A stretch of DNA of 64,000 nt, taken from an uncultured Holophagaceae bacterium. Lineage in GTDB: Bacteria > Acidobacteriota > Holophagae > Holophagales > Holophagaceae. The position numbers and the translations under genes are program-made. Below the pieces are notes generated by a model that worked only from the letters and a program-made list of their open reading frames with translations, was not told the origin of the DNA and did no database searches. The stretch spans positions 30,403 to 94,402 of the forward strand of contig CAIZZF010000007.1 in NCBI GenBank assembly GCA_903937385.1, read 5' to 3'. This document shows, one piece after another, positions 44,899 through 53,684 of this stretch (its first letter is position 1; each line of letters opens with the position of its first letter).

Positions 44899-44920
44899 GG
44901 GATCATCAGCTAATGATCCC
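44899..44920. promoter_or_regulatory. 22-bp palindrome, candidate operator
   Basis: GGGATCAT and ATGATCCC are perfect 8-bp arms around CAGCTA. The centre (AGCT) also pairs, leaving only one mismatched position pair. It lies between the divergent corrinoid operon and sensor kinase gene and is the best operator candidate in the region. A terminator role is less likely because no T-run follows on either strand. Confidence 0.55.
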
Positions 44921-45094
44921 TTGGCCGAGTAGCGCCAAATGCAGCAAAGGGAATCACCCCCATGGCCAGCCGGGCCCGCCAACCCCAGACTCCAACCCCT
45001 CCTGGGTGCGGGGCGGAAGGTTGTGGCGACGCCCTGGCCCCCGGCTTGGCACTGGGCCGGGGGGCGTGGATCCGTCTGGAGGCGGCCCCCCGGG

Positions 45095-45208
45095 GTCACC
45101 GCCGAGCAGAGCCTCCAGGGCACCCTCAAAGCCCATAACATTCCCGGCGGCGCCGAGATCCTCCTCCGGGCGCCGCTCGAGCGCAAACCAGAACCACGAA
45201 CCACCTAG
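45095..45208 (+). pseudogene. C-terminal remnant of a histidine kinase gene
   Basis: The last 37 codons of an otherwise meaningless frame read VTAEQSLQGTLKAHNIPGG, then AEILLRAPLE. This matches the final residues of the intact kinase just downstream (ILEQSLKGTLEARNIPGG, then AEFLITLPLR). Upstream of it the match fades. It ends 15 bases before the intact kinase starts. An earlier tandem copy was probably deleted, leaving this scar. Confidence 0.75.
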
Positions 45209-45223
45209 CCGGGAAGCATCCTG

Positions 45224-47620
45224 ATGAAGCTCACCTCTCACCGACCCGAAGCAGGTCCCCTGCTGCCACTCCGATCAAGGGTTCCCCTGGGCATTGCGGT
45301 CGCCGTGCTCACCCTGCTCGGGTTTGTCGGCAACTTCCTCGCGCTACCCATCACCTTCAGCGTGGACTTCCTCTTCGGCAGCATCTTCACCCTCCTGGTG
45401 GCCGTGCTGGCGGGACCCCGGGTTGGGGTCCTGGCGGCCTTGCTGGCCTCGAGTCCCACCTGGGTCCTCTGGAACCACCCCTATGCGATCGTCATCTTCA
45501 CGGCGGAGGCCCTCTGGGTGGGGCTGGCCTTCCGGCGGGGCTTCACCAGCATCCTCCTTGCGGCCAGCAGCTTCTGGCTCTGCCTGGGCATCCCCCTCGT
45601 GGTGGTCTTCTACGGGGGGCTCCTGCATCTGGACTACTCCGGTACGACACTCATCATCCTGAAGCAGACCCTCAACGGGATCTTCAACGCCCTGGTCGCT
45701 GACGTGCTGCTGACGCTGCTGCCGCTGAGCCGGTGGCTGGGAGAGAGTGACCGGCCGCGCCTGGTCTCCTTCACCAACGTCCTCTTCCAGTTGGCGGTCC
45801 TCCTCCTGATGCTGCCCACGCTGATCCTCATCCGCGTCGCGAATGCGCGGGAGGCGGCTCTGGCCATCGAGACGCTGGCCAGCACCCTGCGCTCCCAGAC
45901 TCGGCAGAACGACGAGGCCTTGGGGCGCTGGATCGCCGAGCAGGTGCGCACGGCCCGGGCCGTCGCGGAGCTGGGTGCGGCCTACCCGATGGTCCCCTCT
46001 GCCCGGCTGCAAGAAGAGATTGCCCGGTTCCGCCAAGTCTCGCCGGACCTGCACAACCTCTTCCTGGTGAACGCCCAGGGCAGGACCGTGGCCTTCGATC
46101 CCCCGCTCAATGACCGTGGCGAATCCACCCTTGGCGTCGACTTCAGCAGCCGCGATTACTTCCACGCCACGAGGCTGAGGAAGAGTCCCGTGGTCTCCGA
46201 TGTGTTCATGGGCCGGGCGGCAGCCCTCCAGCCCATCTTCACGATCAGCGCCCCGATTCAGGGCCTCGCTGGCTTCGGCGGCATCGGCGGCGGGGCCGTG
46301 AACCTGGAGAAGCTGAAGACGCGCCTCATGTACCACGAGGACCCGCGCCTGGTCACCACCATCCTGGACTCGCACGGCCGCATCCTGGTCAGCACACAGC
46401 CCGAGCGGAAGTCACTGGAACTCCTGACTGCCCCCGCAGGGCTCCGGGTCCAGACGGTAGCGCCAGACGTGATCCTCAACCTGCCCAGCAAGATCAAGAG
46501 CAGGTCTGTGATGGAAGCCTGGAAGACGGCCTACCTCTCGACCCGGCTCCCCATCCAGGGTACGGACTGGACCCTGCTGACCGAATACCCCATGGCTCCG
46601 CTCCGGGACCGGTTGTATCAGTCCACCATCCGCAACTTCGCCTTGCTCGGTGTCTGTTACCTGGTTGCCCTGGGGCTGGGGGCGATCCTCAGCCGCCTCT
46701 TCGCGCAGGCTCCGGCAGGCCTGGTGGCCATTTCGAGGGACCTGCCTGCCCGGGTGGAGAGTGGCCAGGCCATCTCCTGGCCGGACAGTCGCCTGCTGGA
46801 GATCTCCCAGCTCATTGATAACTTCCGTGGCATGGCCGAGGCCCTCGCCCGTCGGATCCAGGAGATCCACCGGGAGGAAGCCAGGAACCTGGACCAGGAG
46901 CGCGCACTCATCCACCAGTCCCGACTGGCCGCCATGGGTGAGATGGTCGGCAACATCGCCCACCAGTGGCGCCAGCCCCTCAGTGCCCTCGCCATGCTGC
47001 TCGGGGACATGAAGGATGCGCAGGCGGCCGGGGAGCTCACGGAGGAGCACGTGCAGACGTCCATCAAGACTGGGCAGGCGCTCATCCAGAAGATGTCCCT
47101 GACCATCAGCGACTTCATGAACTTCTCCCACCCCGACAAGGCCGCCAGCCTCTTCTCCTTGCGCCAGCAGACCGAGGACACCCTGCGACTCCTGCTACCC
47201 AGCCTGCAGGCATCCCCCTGGGTGGTTGAGATCGAGGATGGCCCGGAGGTGTGGGTCCTCGGCCACCCCAATGAGTTCTCCCAGGTGATCCTGAATCTGC
47301 TCGGAAACGCCCGGGATGCCATCGAGGGTTCCGGCATCCCCGGAGGCCGGGTCCGAGTCAGCATCCTCGCCGACGGGGACAAGGCGCTCGTCCGCTTCAG
47401 CGACAACGGCGGCGGCATCAAGGCCGAGCCCATCGAGCGCATCTTCGAGCCCTATTTCAGCGGGAAGCCCGGCGGCACCGGCCTGGGGCTCTACATGTCC
47501 CGGATGATCCTCGAACAGAGCCTGAAGGGCACCCTCGAGGCCCGAAACATACCTGGCGGGGCCGAGTTCCTCATCACGCTGCCTTTGCGGGAGACCAGCC
47601 ATGCCCTCCAACCCAGCTGA
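45224..47620 (+). CDS. membrane sensor histidine kinase with Cache-like domain
   Basis: A 798-residue inner-membrane sensor. Residues 20-215 hold about six membrane helices in a MASE-like arrangement. A periplasmic double-Cache-like domain follows (about 225-490; FSSRDYFHATRL, VNLEKLKTRL, ILVSTQPERK). Another membrane helix (about 497-517) leads to a HAMP-like linker and coiled coil. The kinase core has His580 in GNIAHQWRQPL, a coiled-coil-rich HisKA, and HATPase motifs HPNEFSQVILNLLGNARDA and GGTGLGLYM. It overlaps the next gene by 20 bases, so the two form a sensor/relay pair. Confidence 0.9.
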   Translation: MKLTSHRPEAGPLLPLRSRVPLGIAVAVLTLLGFVGNFLALPITFSVDFLFGSIFTLLVAVLAGPRVGVLAALLASSPTWVLWNHPYAIVIFTAEALWVGLAFRRGFTSILLAASSFWLCLGIPLVVVFYGGLLHLDYSGTTLIILKQTLNGIFNALVADVLLTLLPLSRWLGESDRPRLVSFTNVLFQLAVLLLMLPTLILIRVANAREAALAIETLASTLRSQTRQNDEALGRWIAEQVRTARAVAELGAAYPMVPSARLQEEIARFRQVSPDLHNLFLVNAQGRTVAFDPPLNDRGESTLGVDFSSRDYFHATRLRKSPVVSDVFMGRAAALQPIFTISAPIQGLAGFGGIGGGAVNLEKLKTRLMYHEDPRLVTTILDSHGRILVSTQPERKSLELLTAPAGLRVQTVAPDVILNLPSKIKSRSVMEAWKTAYLSTRLPIQGTDWTLLTEYPMAPLRDRLYQSTIRNFALLGVCYLVALGLGAILSRLFAQAPAGLVAISRDLPARVESGQAISWPDSRLLEISQLIDNFRGMAEALARRIQEIHREEARNLDQERALIHQSRLAAMGEMVGNIAHQWRQPLSALAMLLGDMKDAQAAGELTEEHVQTSIKTGQALIQKMSLTISDFMNFSHPDKAASLFSLRQQTEDTLRLLLPSLQASPWVVEIEDGPEVWVLGHPNEFSQVILNLLGNARDAIEGSGIPGGRVRVSILADGDKALVRFSDNGGGIKAEPIERIFEPYFSGKPGGTGLGLYMSRMILEQSLKGTLEARNIPGGAEFLITLPLRETSHALQPS

Positions 47621-48773
47621 CCGGGCCCATCTCTCCGGCCTGACCGTGCTCTATGTGGAGGACGAGCCCACCATCCGGGGCCTCACCACCTCCTTCCTCC
47701 ACCGCCGCGCGAAGCGGGTCCTGGTGGCCGAGGACGGCGTCGAAGGCCTCGCGCTCTTCCACGAGGATCCCCCCGACCTGGTGGTCACGGACATCATGAT
47801 GCCAAGGTGCGACGGGCTCGCCATGATCGAGGCCATTCGCGCCGAAGCGCCTGAGCTCCCGGTGATCATCACCACCGCCTTCGAGCAGACCCACTTCCTG
47901 CTGCGGTCCATCGCGCTGGGCGTGGACCGCTTCGTCCTCAAGCCCATCGATCCGGACCAGCTGGAAGCGGCCCTGCTTCACTGCGCGCAGAACCTGCGGG
48001 TGGGCCAGGAGCTGGCGGCCTTCCAGGCGCAGAAGCTGGCGCTGCTCGAGGCCCAGCACGAGGAGACCCTGGCCCTCCTCGCGGGTGGCATGGCCCACGA
48101 CTATAACAACCTGCTCCAGGGGGTGCTGGCCGCCACCTCCGCGGCACAGCTGCTCCGCGACAATCCCGTCCGGGCCTTCGCGCTGCTGGACTCCACGGAG
48201 GCCGCCTGGGGCCAGATCAAGGAACTGAGTACCAACCTCGAGCTGCTTGGCCAGCGGCGGGCCGCCAACCGGCTCGCGGACCGCCTCGAGCCCGTCCTCC
48301 AGGCGAGCCTGGCCGAGGCCATCGAACACGAGGCGGGCCGGGTGAGCCTTGAGCTGCCTGAGGACCTGCCGCTCGTCCAGTTCAACCCTCCCCAGCTGAA
48401 GCGGGTGATGACCATCCTGGTCAACAATGCCTTCGAGGCCATGGGCGGCACGGGTAGGTTGCAGATCGTGGGCCAGGTGCGGCGCCTGAGCAAGGAACTG
48501 GCCCTGCCCCTGCCAGAGGGCGACTACCTGGAGCTGAGCTTCCACGACCAGGGGCCCGGCATCGCTCCGGCCATGCTGCCGCTCATGTTCAAACCCTACA
48601 CGTCCACCAAGGAGCGCGGCAGTCAGCGGGGCATGGGCCTCAACCTGGCCATCGCCCAGGCCATCCTGAAGCTGCACGCCGGGGCGCTGGTGGCTGAGAA
48701 TGCCGCGACCGGCGGCGCCACCCTGCACCTCTACCTCCCCGTTCCGGGAACCTCCAGTGGGGTTGCCCGGTGA
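47601..48773 (+). CDS. receiver-histidine kinase (REC-HisKA-HATPase)
   Basis: A 390-residue soluble protein. An N-terminal receiver has the phosphoacceptor Asp64 in VVTDIMMPR and the Lys in VLKPIDPDQ. It is followed by a coiled-coil linker and a kinase domain with His166 in GGMAHDYNNLL, and HATPase motifs VNNAFEAM and GMGLNLAIA. A receiver before a kinase suggests a relay: the upstream membrane kinase phosphorylates the receiver, which controls the second kinase. The start lies inside the upstream gene. No output domain or DNA-binding regulator is encoded nearby. Confidence 0.9.
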   Translation: MPSNPADRAHLSGLTVLYVEDEPTIRGLTTSFLHRRAKRVLVAEDGVEGLALFHEDPPDLVVTDIMMPRCDGLAMIEAIRAEAPELPVIITTAFEQTHFLLRSIALGVDRFVLKPIDPDQLEAALLHCAQNLRVGQELAAFQAQKLALLEAQHEETLALLAGGMAHDYNNLLQGVLAATSAAQLLRDNPVRAFALLDSTEAAWGQIKELSTNLELLGQRRAANRLADRLEPVLQASLAEAIEHEAGRVSLELPEDLPLVQFNPPQLKRVMTILVNNAFEAMGGTGRLQIVGQVRRLSKELALPLPEGDYLELSFHDQGPGIAPAMLPLMFKPYTSTKERGSQRGMGLNLAIAQAILKLHAGALVAENAATGGATLHLYLPVPGTSSGVAR

Positions 48774-48954
48774 GCGTCAGAGACCCACGTGGCTGCTACT
48801 GACCGCATCCATTCGAGGTATCGCTCCCGCCTTCCCATCGGACCCCGGACCTTGCGGGAGGCAGACGGCGACGACTGCAGGCAGGGAGAGGCGGCTGGTG
48901 AACCTAGAGGCTAGCGTGGCCTCTCAGGGCTGACCGAGGCTTCGGGAGGGTGGT

Positions 48955-50328
48955 TCACGCGTCTCCTCCGGAAAGGGGGAGTTGGATCGTGAATTCCGCT
49001 CCTCCCTCCACGTTTCGGACTGAAATCTTTCCATTCATGCTGTCCTCGATGATCTGCCGGGTCATGTGGAGCCCGACCCCGGAGCCCATCGGCCGCGAGG
49101 TGAAATAGGGGTCGAAGATCCGTCCGATGACCTCCTCTGGAATCCCCCCTGCATCATCAAGGATGGTCAGCTGGCCGAAATCGCCGGACCTCCCTATCGA
49201 GAGCGAGAGCCTCCCGGAGGGTCGGCCAGCTTCCACGATGGCCTGCCTGGTATTGATGAAGAGGTTCAAGAGGGCCTGGGAGAACTAGTTCGGGAAGCCG
49301 ATGACCCTGAGGTCGGAGGCAGCCTCGATCTGGATGCTGATCCGGGCTGTGGAGAAACTGGCATCGATAAGGGAGAGGGAAGCCTTGACCTGCCCCAGCA
49401 GGGAAAACGCCTCCCGCGCCTTGTCGGGCTGGAAGAAGTTCCGGAAATCAGTGATGGTCTGAGACATGTTCTGGATGAGCTCGTTCCCGGCCCGGAGGTC
49501 TCTCTCGACCTCGGTGGCAGGGACGCCACCCGTCCTCCAGGCATCCCTGAGGTTGGCGAGCGCCATGCTCAGCCCGGTAAGGGGTTGCCGCCACTGGTGG
49601 GCGATGTGGCCGATCATCTCGCCCATGGCTGCTTGGCGGCTCTGATGACTGAGCAGCTGGTCCTTCCTCCTGAGCTCAGCCACCGTGTTCTGGACCCGCT
49701 CTTCGAGGGTCTGGTTCAGCCGCTCCAAGTTCGCCTGCTGCTGGGCCTGTTCGGTCTCGGCCTGCTTCTGTTCCGTGATGTCGGACAGCACCAGGTGAAG
49801 CACCCTCGAACCCTCGGTGTCCTGATCGGAGGTGGCTACCAGGTGGCCCCAGAAGGAAGTCCCGTCCCCTCTCCGCATACGCAAATCGAAGGTGGCCGGT
49901 CCCCCGGTGTTCAGGAGCCGCCTGCTGTGCAGATGGTAGAGATCCTTGTCGTCGGCATGGATGAAGCGGGAGACGGGTTGGTGAACCATGGCCGCGCGGC
50001 TCACCCTCAATAAGCCGGCTGCGGTGAGGTTGGCTTCGAGGATCAGGCCTTGTCGGCTGATCGTGCAGTAGCCCACGGGGGCCAGGTCGTAGAGGTCGAA
50101 ATAGCGGGCCTGCGAGGAACCCAGTTCGAGCTGCGCCCGCCGCAGCTCCTCATTCTGGAGTTCCAGTTCAATCGTGTACACCTGGAGCTCCAGGAGCACC
50201 TTCTGAGTGGCTTCAGGAGACAGGGGCTCTGTCGCTGGAGGCGAGGCCAGAACCTGCTCCCGGGCCACCGCTTCAGCCTGTTGGCGGAGGCTGCTGGCAT
50301 TCTTGGGTGACTTGCCGCTAGGGCCCAT
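48955..50328 (-). pseudogene. PAS histidine kinase interrupted by one in-frame amber codon
   Basis: The open frame encodes an N-terminal LQNEELRRAQ-type coiled coil, one PAS domain (FDLYDLAPVGYCTISRQG to ITEQ), a coiled coil, and HisKA with His244 in GHIAHQWRQPL. At 49285-49287 a TAG follows VIGFPN. The same frame then continues with FSQALLNLFINTRQAI and GSGVGLHM, the rest of the HATPase, to 48955. In the related kinase at 45224 the residue at this point is Glu (HPNEFSQ), so GAG to TAG explains it. The truncated product would lack the ATP-binding domain. A sequencing error is possible. It lies 16 bases after the CheB-CheR fusion gene. Confidence 0.85.
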
Positions 50329-50344
50329 GGTCCCTATCTATCGA

Positions 50345-53300
50345 CTAGGTTGGCCCTTTGGCTGATTTCCGTTCGGTGGTGGCGATGGCATACACCTCAC
50401 CGTCCTCCCCTGATAGCGCGGTGGAGATGATCGAGACCGCAAGGCTGGAGCCGTCCTTGGTGAGTCGCTCGGTGGCGTAAGCTGCCAGGATTTCACTGCG
50501 GCTGAGCTGGGTCAGCATGGCCACGGCATTCTCCCGCTGACCTTCGGGAATCCGTTCGTGGACGTTCATGGCCAGGGCCTCGGCCTCGCTCCAGCCATAC
50601 AGTCGCTCCGCGCCGGGATTCCAGGCCAGGGTCCGGCCATCCAGGTCCTGGACCGTAATGGCATCGTTCGAGTCGCGCACCACCACGGCAAGACGGAGCA
50701 GCTTGTTGGCTTTGTGCAGTTCCCTCTCCATGCGCTTGCGCGCGGTGATGTCCACGAAGGTGAGCACCGCGCCTTCGATGGAGTTGTTGAGGGTCCGGTA
50801 GGGCTGGATGCGCATGGTGAACCACAGGCCCTCCGTGTTCAGCACCTCCACCTCTTTGGGGATCAGCGAGTCCAGCACCGCCTGGACATCGGGCACCATG
50901 GCGTCGTAGCCCACCAGATTGGTCACCAGGTGGCCCACGGGCCGTCCCACGTCGCTCGGAATGAGGTTGATGATCGAGGTGATTCGGGGGGTGAAGCGCA
51001 GGATGCGCAGGCTCTGGTCCACGAAGATGGTGCCGATGCCGGTGCCCGCCAGCAGGTTGCTCATGTCGTCGTTGATCCGGGACAGGTCGGCCACCTTGGT
51101 CTGCAGCTCGCCATTGACCGTGGACAGTTCTTCATTGACCGACTGCAGCTCTTCCTTGGAGGTCTCCAGCTCCTCGTTGGTGGACTGCAGCTCCTCGTTC
51201 ACCGACTGCATTTCCTCATTGGAGGACTTGAGCTCTTCGCTGGAGGTCTCTAACTCCTCCCGGGTGGTCTGGAGGTACTCATCCTTGGCCTTCAGCTCCT
51301 GCTTGAGTGCCAGGAGCCGGGCATCGAGAACTTCCGACGCGTCGGTGGTTTCAGACAGCAGGTCAGGCCCAGCCACCACCGTGGGCGGCGCTTCCTCCAG
51401 CACGATCAGGAACAGGGCCGCCTCAAGCGCCGAAGCCACCAGGCTCGGTTGGCGGGGCGCCAAGGGGCGAACGCTCAGGTTGACGTGGGTGAAGTGGCTG
51501 TCGGTCTTGACGCGCAGGCCCGGACAAGCGACGGACTCCTTGGTCGCTGCGGCCGCACGGAGGGCCATGGCCAGCTCGCGCTGCAGGCCCTCGCGTGCCA
51601 TTTTCAGGATATTGGGGAGACTGACCTCCCCAGTGGGCAGCTCCAGGTACATCCCCGCGCGGCCATGCATGTAGAGAATATCGCCCTGACTGTTGACCAA
51701 CACACCCGCCGGGGTGACCTCCCGGAGGAGCGCCTGCTCCGTCAGTTCCTTCAGCGGCAGCTTGATGGGGAAGCTCGTCTTGGCCGAGGCCTGCGGCAGC
51801 GAGGCGTGGATCGCCGTCATGGGCGGGATGAAATGACCGATGGCTGAGCGATGCCCCCCGCGAAAGTCTTCCAGGCGCTGGTAGAGCTTCGCCTTGCGGT
51901 CCACCACGACAAAGAGATTCGCATGCTCGCCCACGGTCTCCGAGGTGCCCAGGAAGAGCACGCCGGCGGGGTTCAGTGCGTAGTGGAACAAGGGAATGAG
52001 CTTCTTCTGCAGGGCGCTGCCCAGATAGATCATGAGGTTCCGGCAGCTGATGAGATCGAGCTTGGAGAAGGGCGGATCATTGATGAGGTTATGGGTGGAG
52101 AAGACGACCGTGTCCCGGATGGCCTTGTGGATGCGGTAGCTCAACCCATCAGGCTCAGGCACGAAAAAGCGCTCCAGGCGTTCCCGGGATAAATCGACGG
52201 CGATGCTGGCCGGATAGATGCCTGCCCGGGCTGTATCCACCGCCCGGCTGTCGATGTCCGTGGCGAAGACCTGGAGGGTGAAGCCCTGTTTGATGGCCTC
52301 GATGCGCTCCTGCAGCAGAATGGCGATGGAGTAGGCTTCCTCGCCCGTGGAGCAGCCGGGGCACCAGACCCGGATCACCGAGCCTGCGGGTCTGTCGAGG
52401 AAGAGCTTGGGGATGCCCAGTTCCTCGAGGGCCTGGAAAGCCTCGGTGTCCCGGAAGAAGTTGGTGACGCCGATCAGCAGGTCCCGGAAGAGGGCCTCCA
52501 CCTCGGCGGGCGCCCCCTGGAGGAACTTGATGTAGCCCTCCATGGAAGTGATCAGATTAACGGCCATGCGCCGCTCGATGCGGCGCTGGAGGGTGCTGGG
52601 CTTGTACTGGGAGAAATCGTGCCCTGTCTGGGCCCGGAGCAGGACGAAGACCTTCTTCAGCGCGTTCTCCAGCATGGGCGCCAGCAGGCCCGCAACCCGG
52701 GAGGTGGGGTGGCCGTAGGCATGGACGGCATAGGCCATGAGGTGGGCGGCCATCTCGGCGGCGGGCAGCTCATAGTCCACCAGACCCGTGGCAAGGGCAC
52801 TGCGCGGCATGCCATCGAACTCGGTGGACTCAGGGGTCTGCACCATGACCATGCCGCCCCCGCCCTTGATGGCCCGAACGCCCAGGGTCCCATCGCTGCC
52901 GGTGCCCGACAGCACGATGCCGATGGCCTGTTCGCGCTGGTCCTGGGCCAGCGAGCGGAAGAAGAAGTCGATGGGCAGGCGCTGGCCGCGCGGCGCGGCG
53001 GGTTCCATCAGCTGCAGCGTGCCATTCAGGCAGGCCATGTTATGGCCCGGCGGGATGATGTACGCGCAGTTGGGCTGGACCACCACCCCGTCCACCACCT
53101 CGAAGACCTGCATGCGGGTGTAGCGCTGGATGAGCTCGGTGAGGATGCTCTTGTGGTTCGGGGCCAGGTGCTGCACCAGCACGAAGGCCATGCCGGGATC
53201 CACCTCGGCGGGCATGCCCGAGAAGAACGCCTCGAAAGCCCCCAGGCCACCAGCGGAGGCGCCGATGCCCACGATGGGGAAGGGACTTGTTGGGTGAGGA

Positions 53301-53413
53301 AGGGACTGGATCGCAGCCGGGCCCTCGGCTTGCGGAGGGGGGCGGATCGCTTTGGGGGCTGCCGCCCCGGTCCTGGGCGTCCGTGTTGGATCGACAACTT
53401 TCTTCCTGGCCAC
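50345..53413 (-). CDS. CheB-CheR-PAS fusion protein (chromosomal copy)
   Basis: A 1022-residue cytoplasmic protein. The CheB methylesterase domain has the catalytic triad Ser53 (GIGASAGG), His82 (VQHLAPNH) and Asp174 (SGTGSDG). A CheR methyltransferase domain follows (about 245-480; CPGCSTGEEAYSIA and DLISCRNLMIYL). Then comes a long Glu-rich coiled coil with NEELQSTNEELETSKEELQS, and two PAS domains at the C-terminus. The receiver of normal CheB is absent. I choose the GTG at 53413 because GGAGG lies upstream; the ATG at 53431 has none. No MCP or CheA is linked, so it probably serves signalling other than chemotaxis, together with the adjacent PAS kinase. Confidence 0.9.
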   Translation of the reverse strand: MARKKVVDPTRTPRTGAAAPKAIRPPPQAEGPAAIQSLPHPTSPFPIVGIGASAGGLGAFEAFFSGMPAEVDPGMAFVLVQHLAPNHKSILTELIQRYTRMQVFEVVDGVVVQPNCAYIIPPGHNMACLNGTLQLMEPAAPRGQRLPIDFFFRSLAQDQREQAIGIVLSGTGSDGTLGVRAIKGGGGMVMVQTPESTEFDGMPRSALATGLVDYELPAAEMAAHLMAYAVHAYGHPTSRVAGLLAPMLENALKKVFVLLRAQTGHDFSQYKPSTLQRRIERRMAVNLITSMEGYIKFLQGAPAEVEALFRDLLIGVTNFFRDTEAFQALEELGIPKLFLDRPAGSVIRVWCPGCSTGEEAYSIAILLQERIEAIKQGFTLQVFATDIDSRAVDTARAGIYPASIAVDLSRERLERFFVPEPDGLSYRIHKAIRDTVVFSTHNLINDPPFSKLDLISCRNLMIYLGSALQKKLIPLFHYALNPAGVLFLGTSETVGEHANLFVVVDRKAKLYQRLEDFRGGHRSAIGHFIPPMTAIHASLPQASAKTSFPIKLPLKELTEQALLREVTPAGVLVNSQGDILYMHGRAGMYLELPTGEVSLPNILKMAREGLQRELAMALRAAAATKESVACPGLRVKTDSHFTHVNLSVRPLAPRQPSLVASALEAALFLIVLEEAPPTVVAGPDLLSETTDASEVLDARLLALKQELKAKDEYLQTTREELETSSEELKSSNEEMQSVNEELQSTNEELETSKEELQSVNEELSTVNGELQTKVADLSRINDDMSNLLAGTGIGTIFVDQSLRILRFTPRITSIINLIPSDVGRPVGHLVTNLVGYDAMVPDVQAVLDSLIPKEVEVLNTEGLWFTMRIQPYRTLNNSIEGAVLTFVDITARKRMERELHKANKLLRLAVVVRDSNDAITVQDLDGRTLAWNPGAERLYGWSEAEALAMNVHERIPEGQRENAVAMLTQLSRSEILAAYATERLTKDGSSLAVSIISTALSGEDGEVYAIATTERKSAKGPT

Positions 53414-53483
53414 GGTAAGCCTCCGCTGCATGCATCATGCGCCTGATCACTTCGCTGCGCTCAATCGCGGAGTCGGAGCCACC

Positions 53484-53510
53484 TCGCAGGTGCAAAGCCT
53501 GCCCGAGCTT

Positions 53511-53519
<9 letters not shown>
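53484..53519 (+). pseudogene. degenerate tRNA 3-prime end in inverted orientation
   Basis: Plus-strand TCGCAGGTGCAAAGCCTGCCC, a 6-nt insertion, and CCGCTACCA match the last 30 nt of the tRNA-Met fragment on the opposite strand (28 of 30 positions, plus the insertion; shown in pieces). The T-loop consensus TTC is changed to TGC, so it is not functional. Confidence 0.6.
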
Positions 53520-53597
<78 letters not shown>

Positions 53598-53684
53598 GCC
53601 ATAATTGCATGGTAACTACATACATCATGGCAGTTGTGGTGACCTATTACATCATCACGAAATCCGGAATTGAGCACTTTCCAT

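Larger units (their letters stand above)
44648..45223. other. 576-bp non-coding region between the corrinoid operon and a sensor kinase
   Basis: This gap separates two divergent units. It must hold the promoters of both the corrinoid operon (minus) and the sensor kinase (plus). It contains a 22-bp palindrome at 44899-44920 and a kinase gene remnant at 45095-45208. I see no cobalamin riboswitch and no convincing sigma-54 promoter. Confidence 0.7.

Noticed and set aside
44690..44900. cobalamin riboswitch upstream of the corrinoid operon
   Set aside because: The conserved B12-box sequence and helices are not visible in the leader on the minus strand.
49285..49287. amber codon read as pyrrolysine
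   Set aside because: The aligned residue in a paralog is Glu, and no pyrrolysine machinery or methylamine methyltransferase of the MtmB/MttB type is in the window. A nonsense change is simpler.
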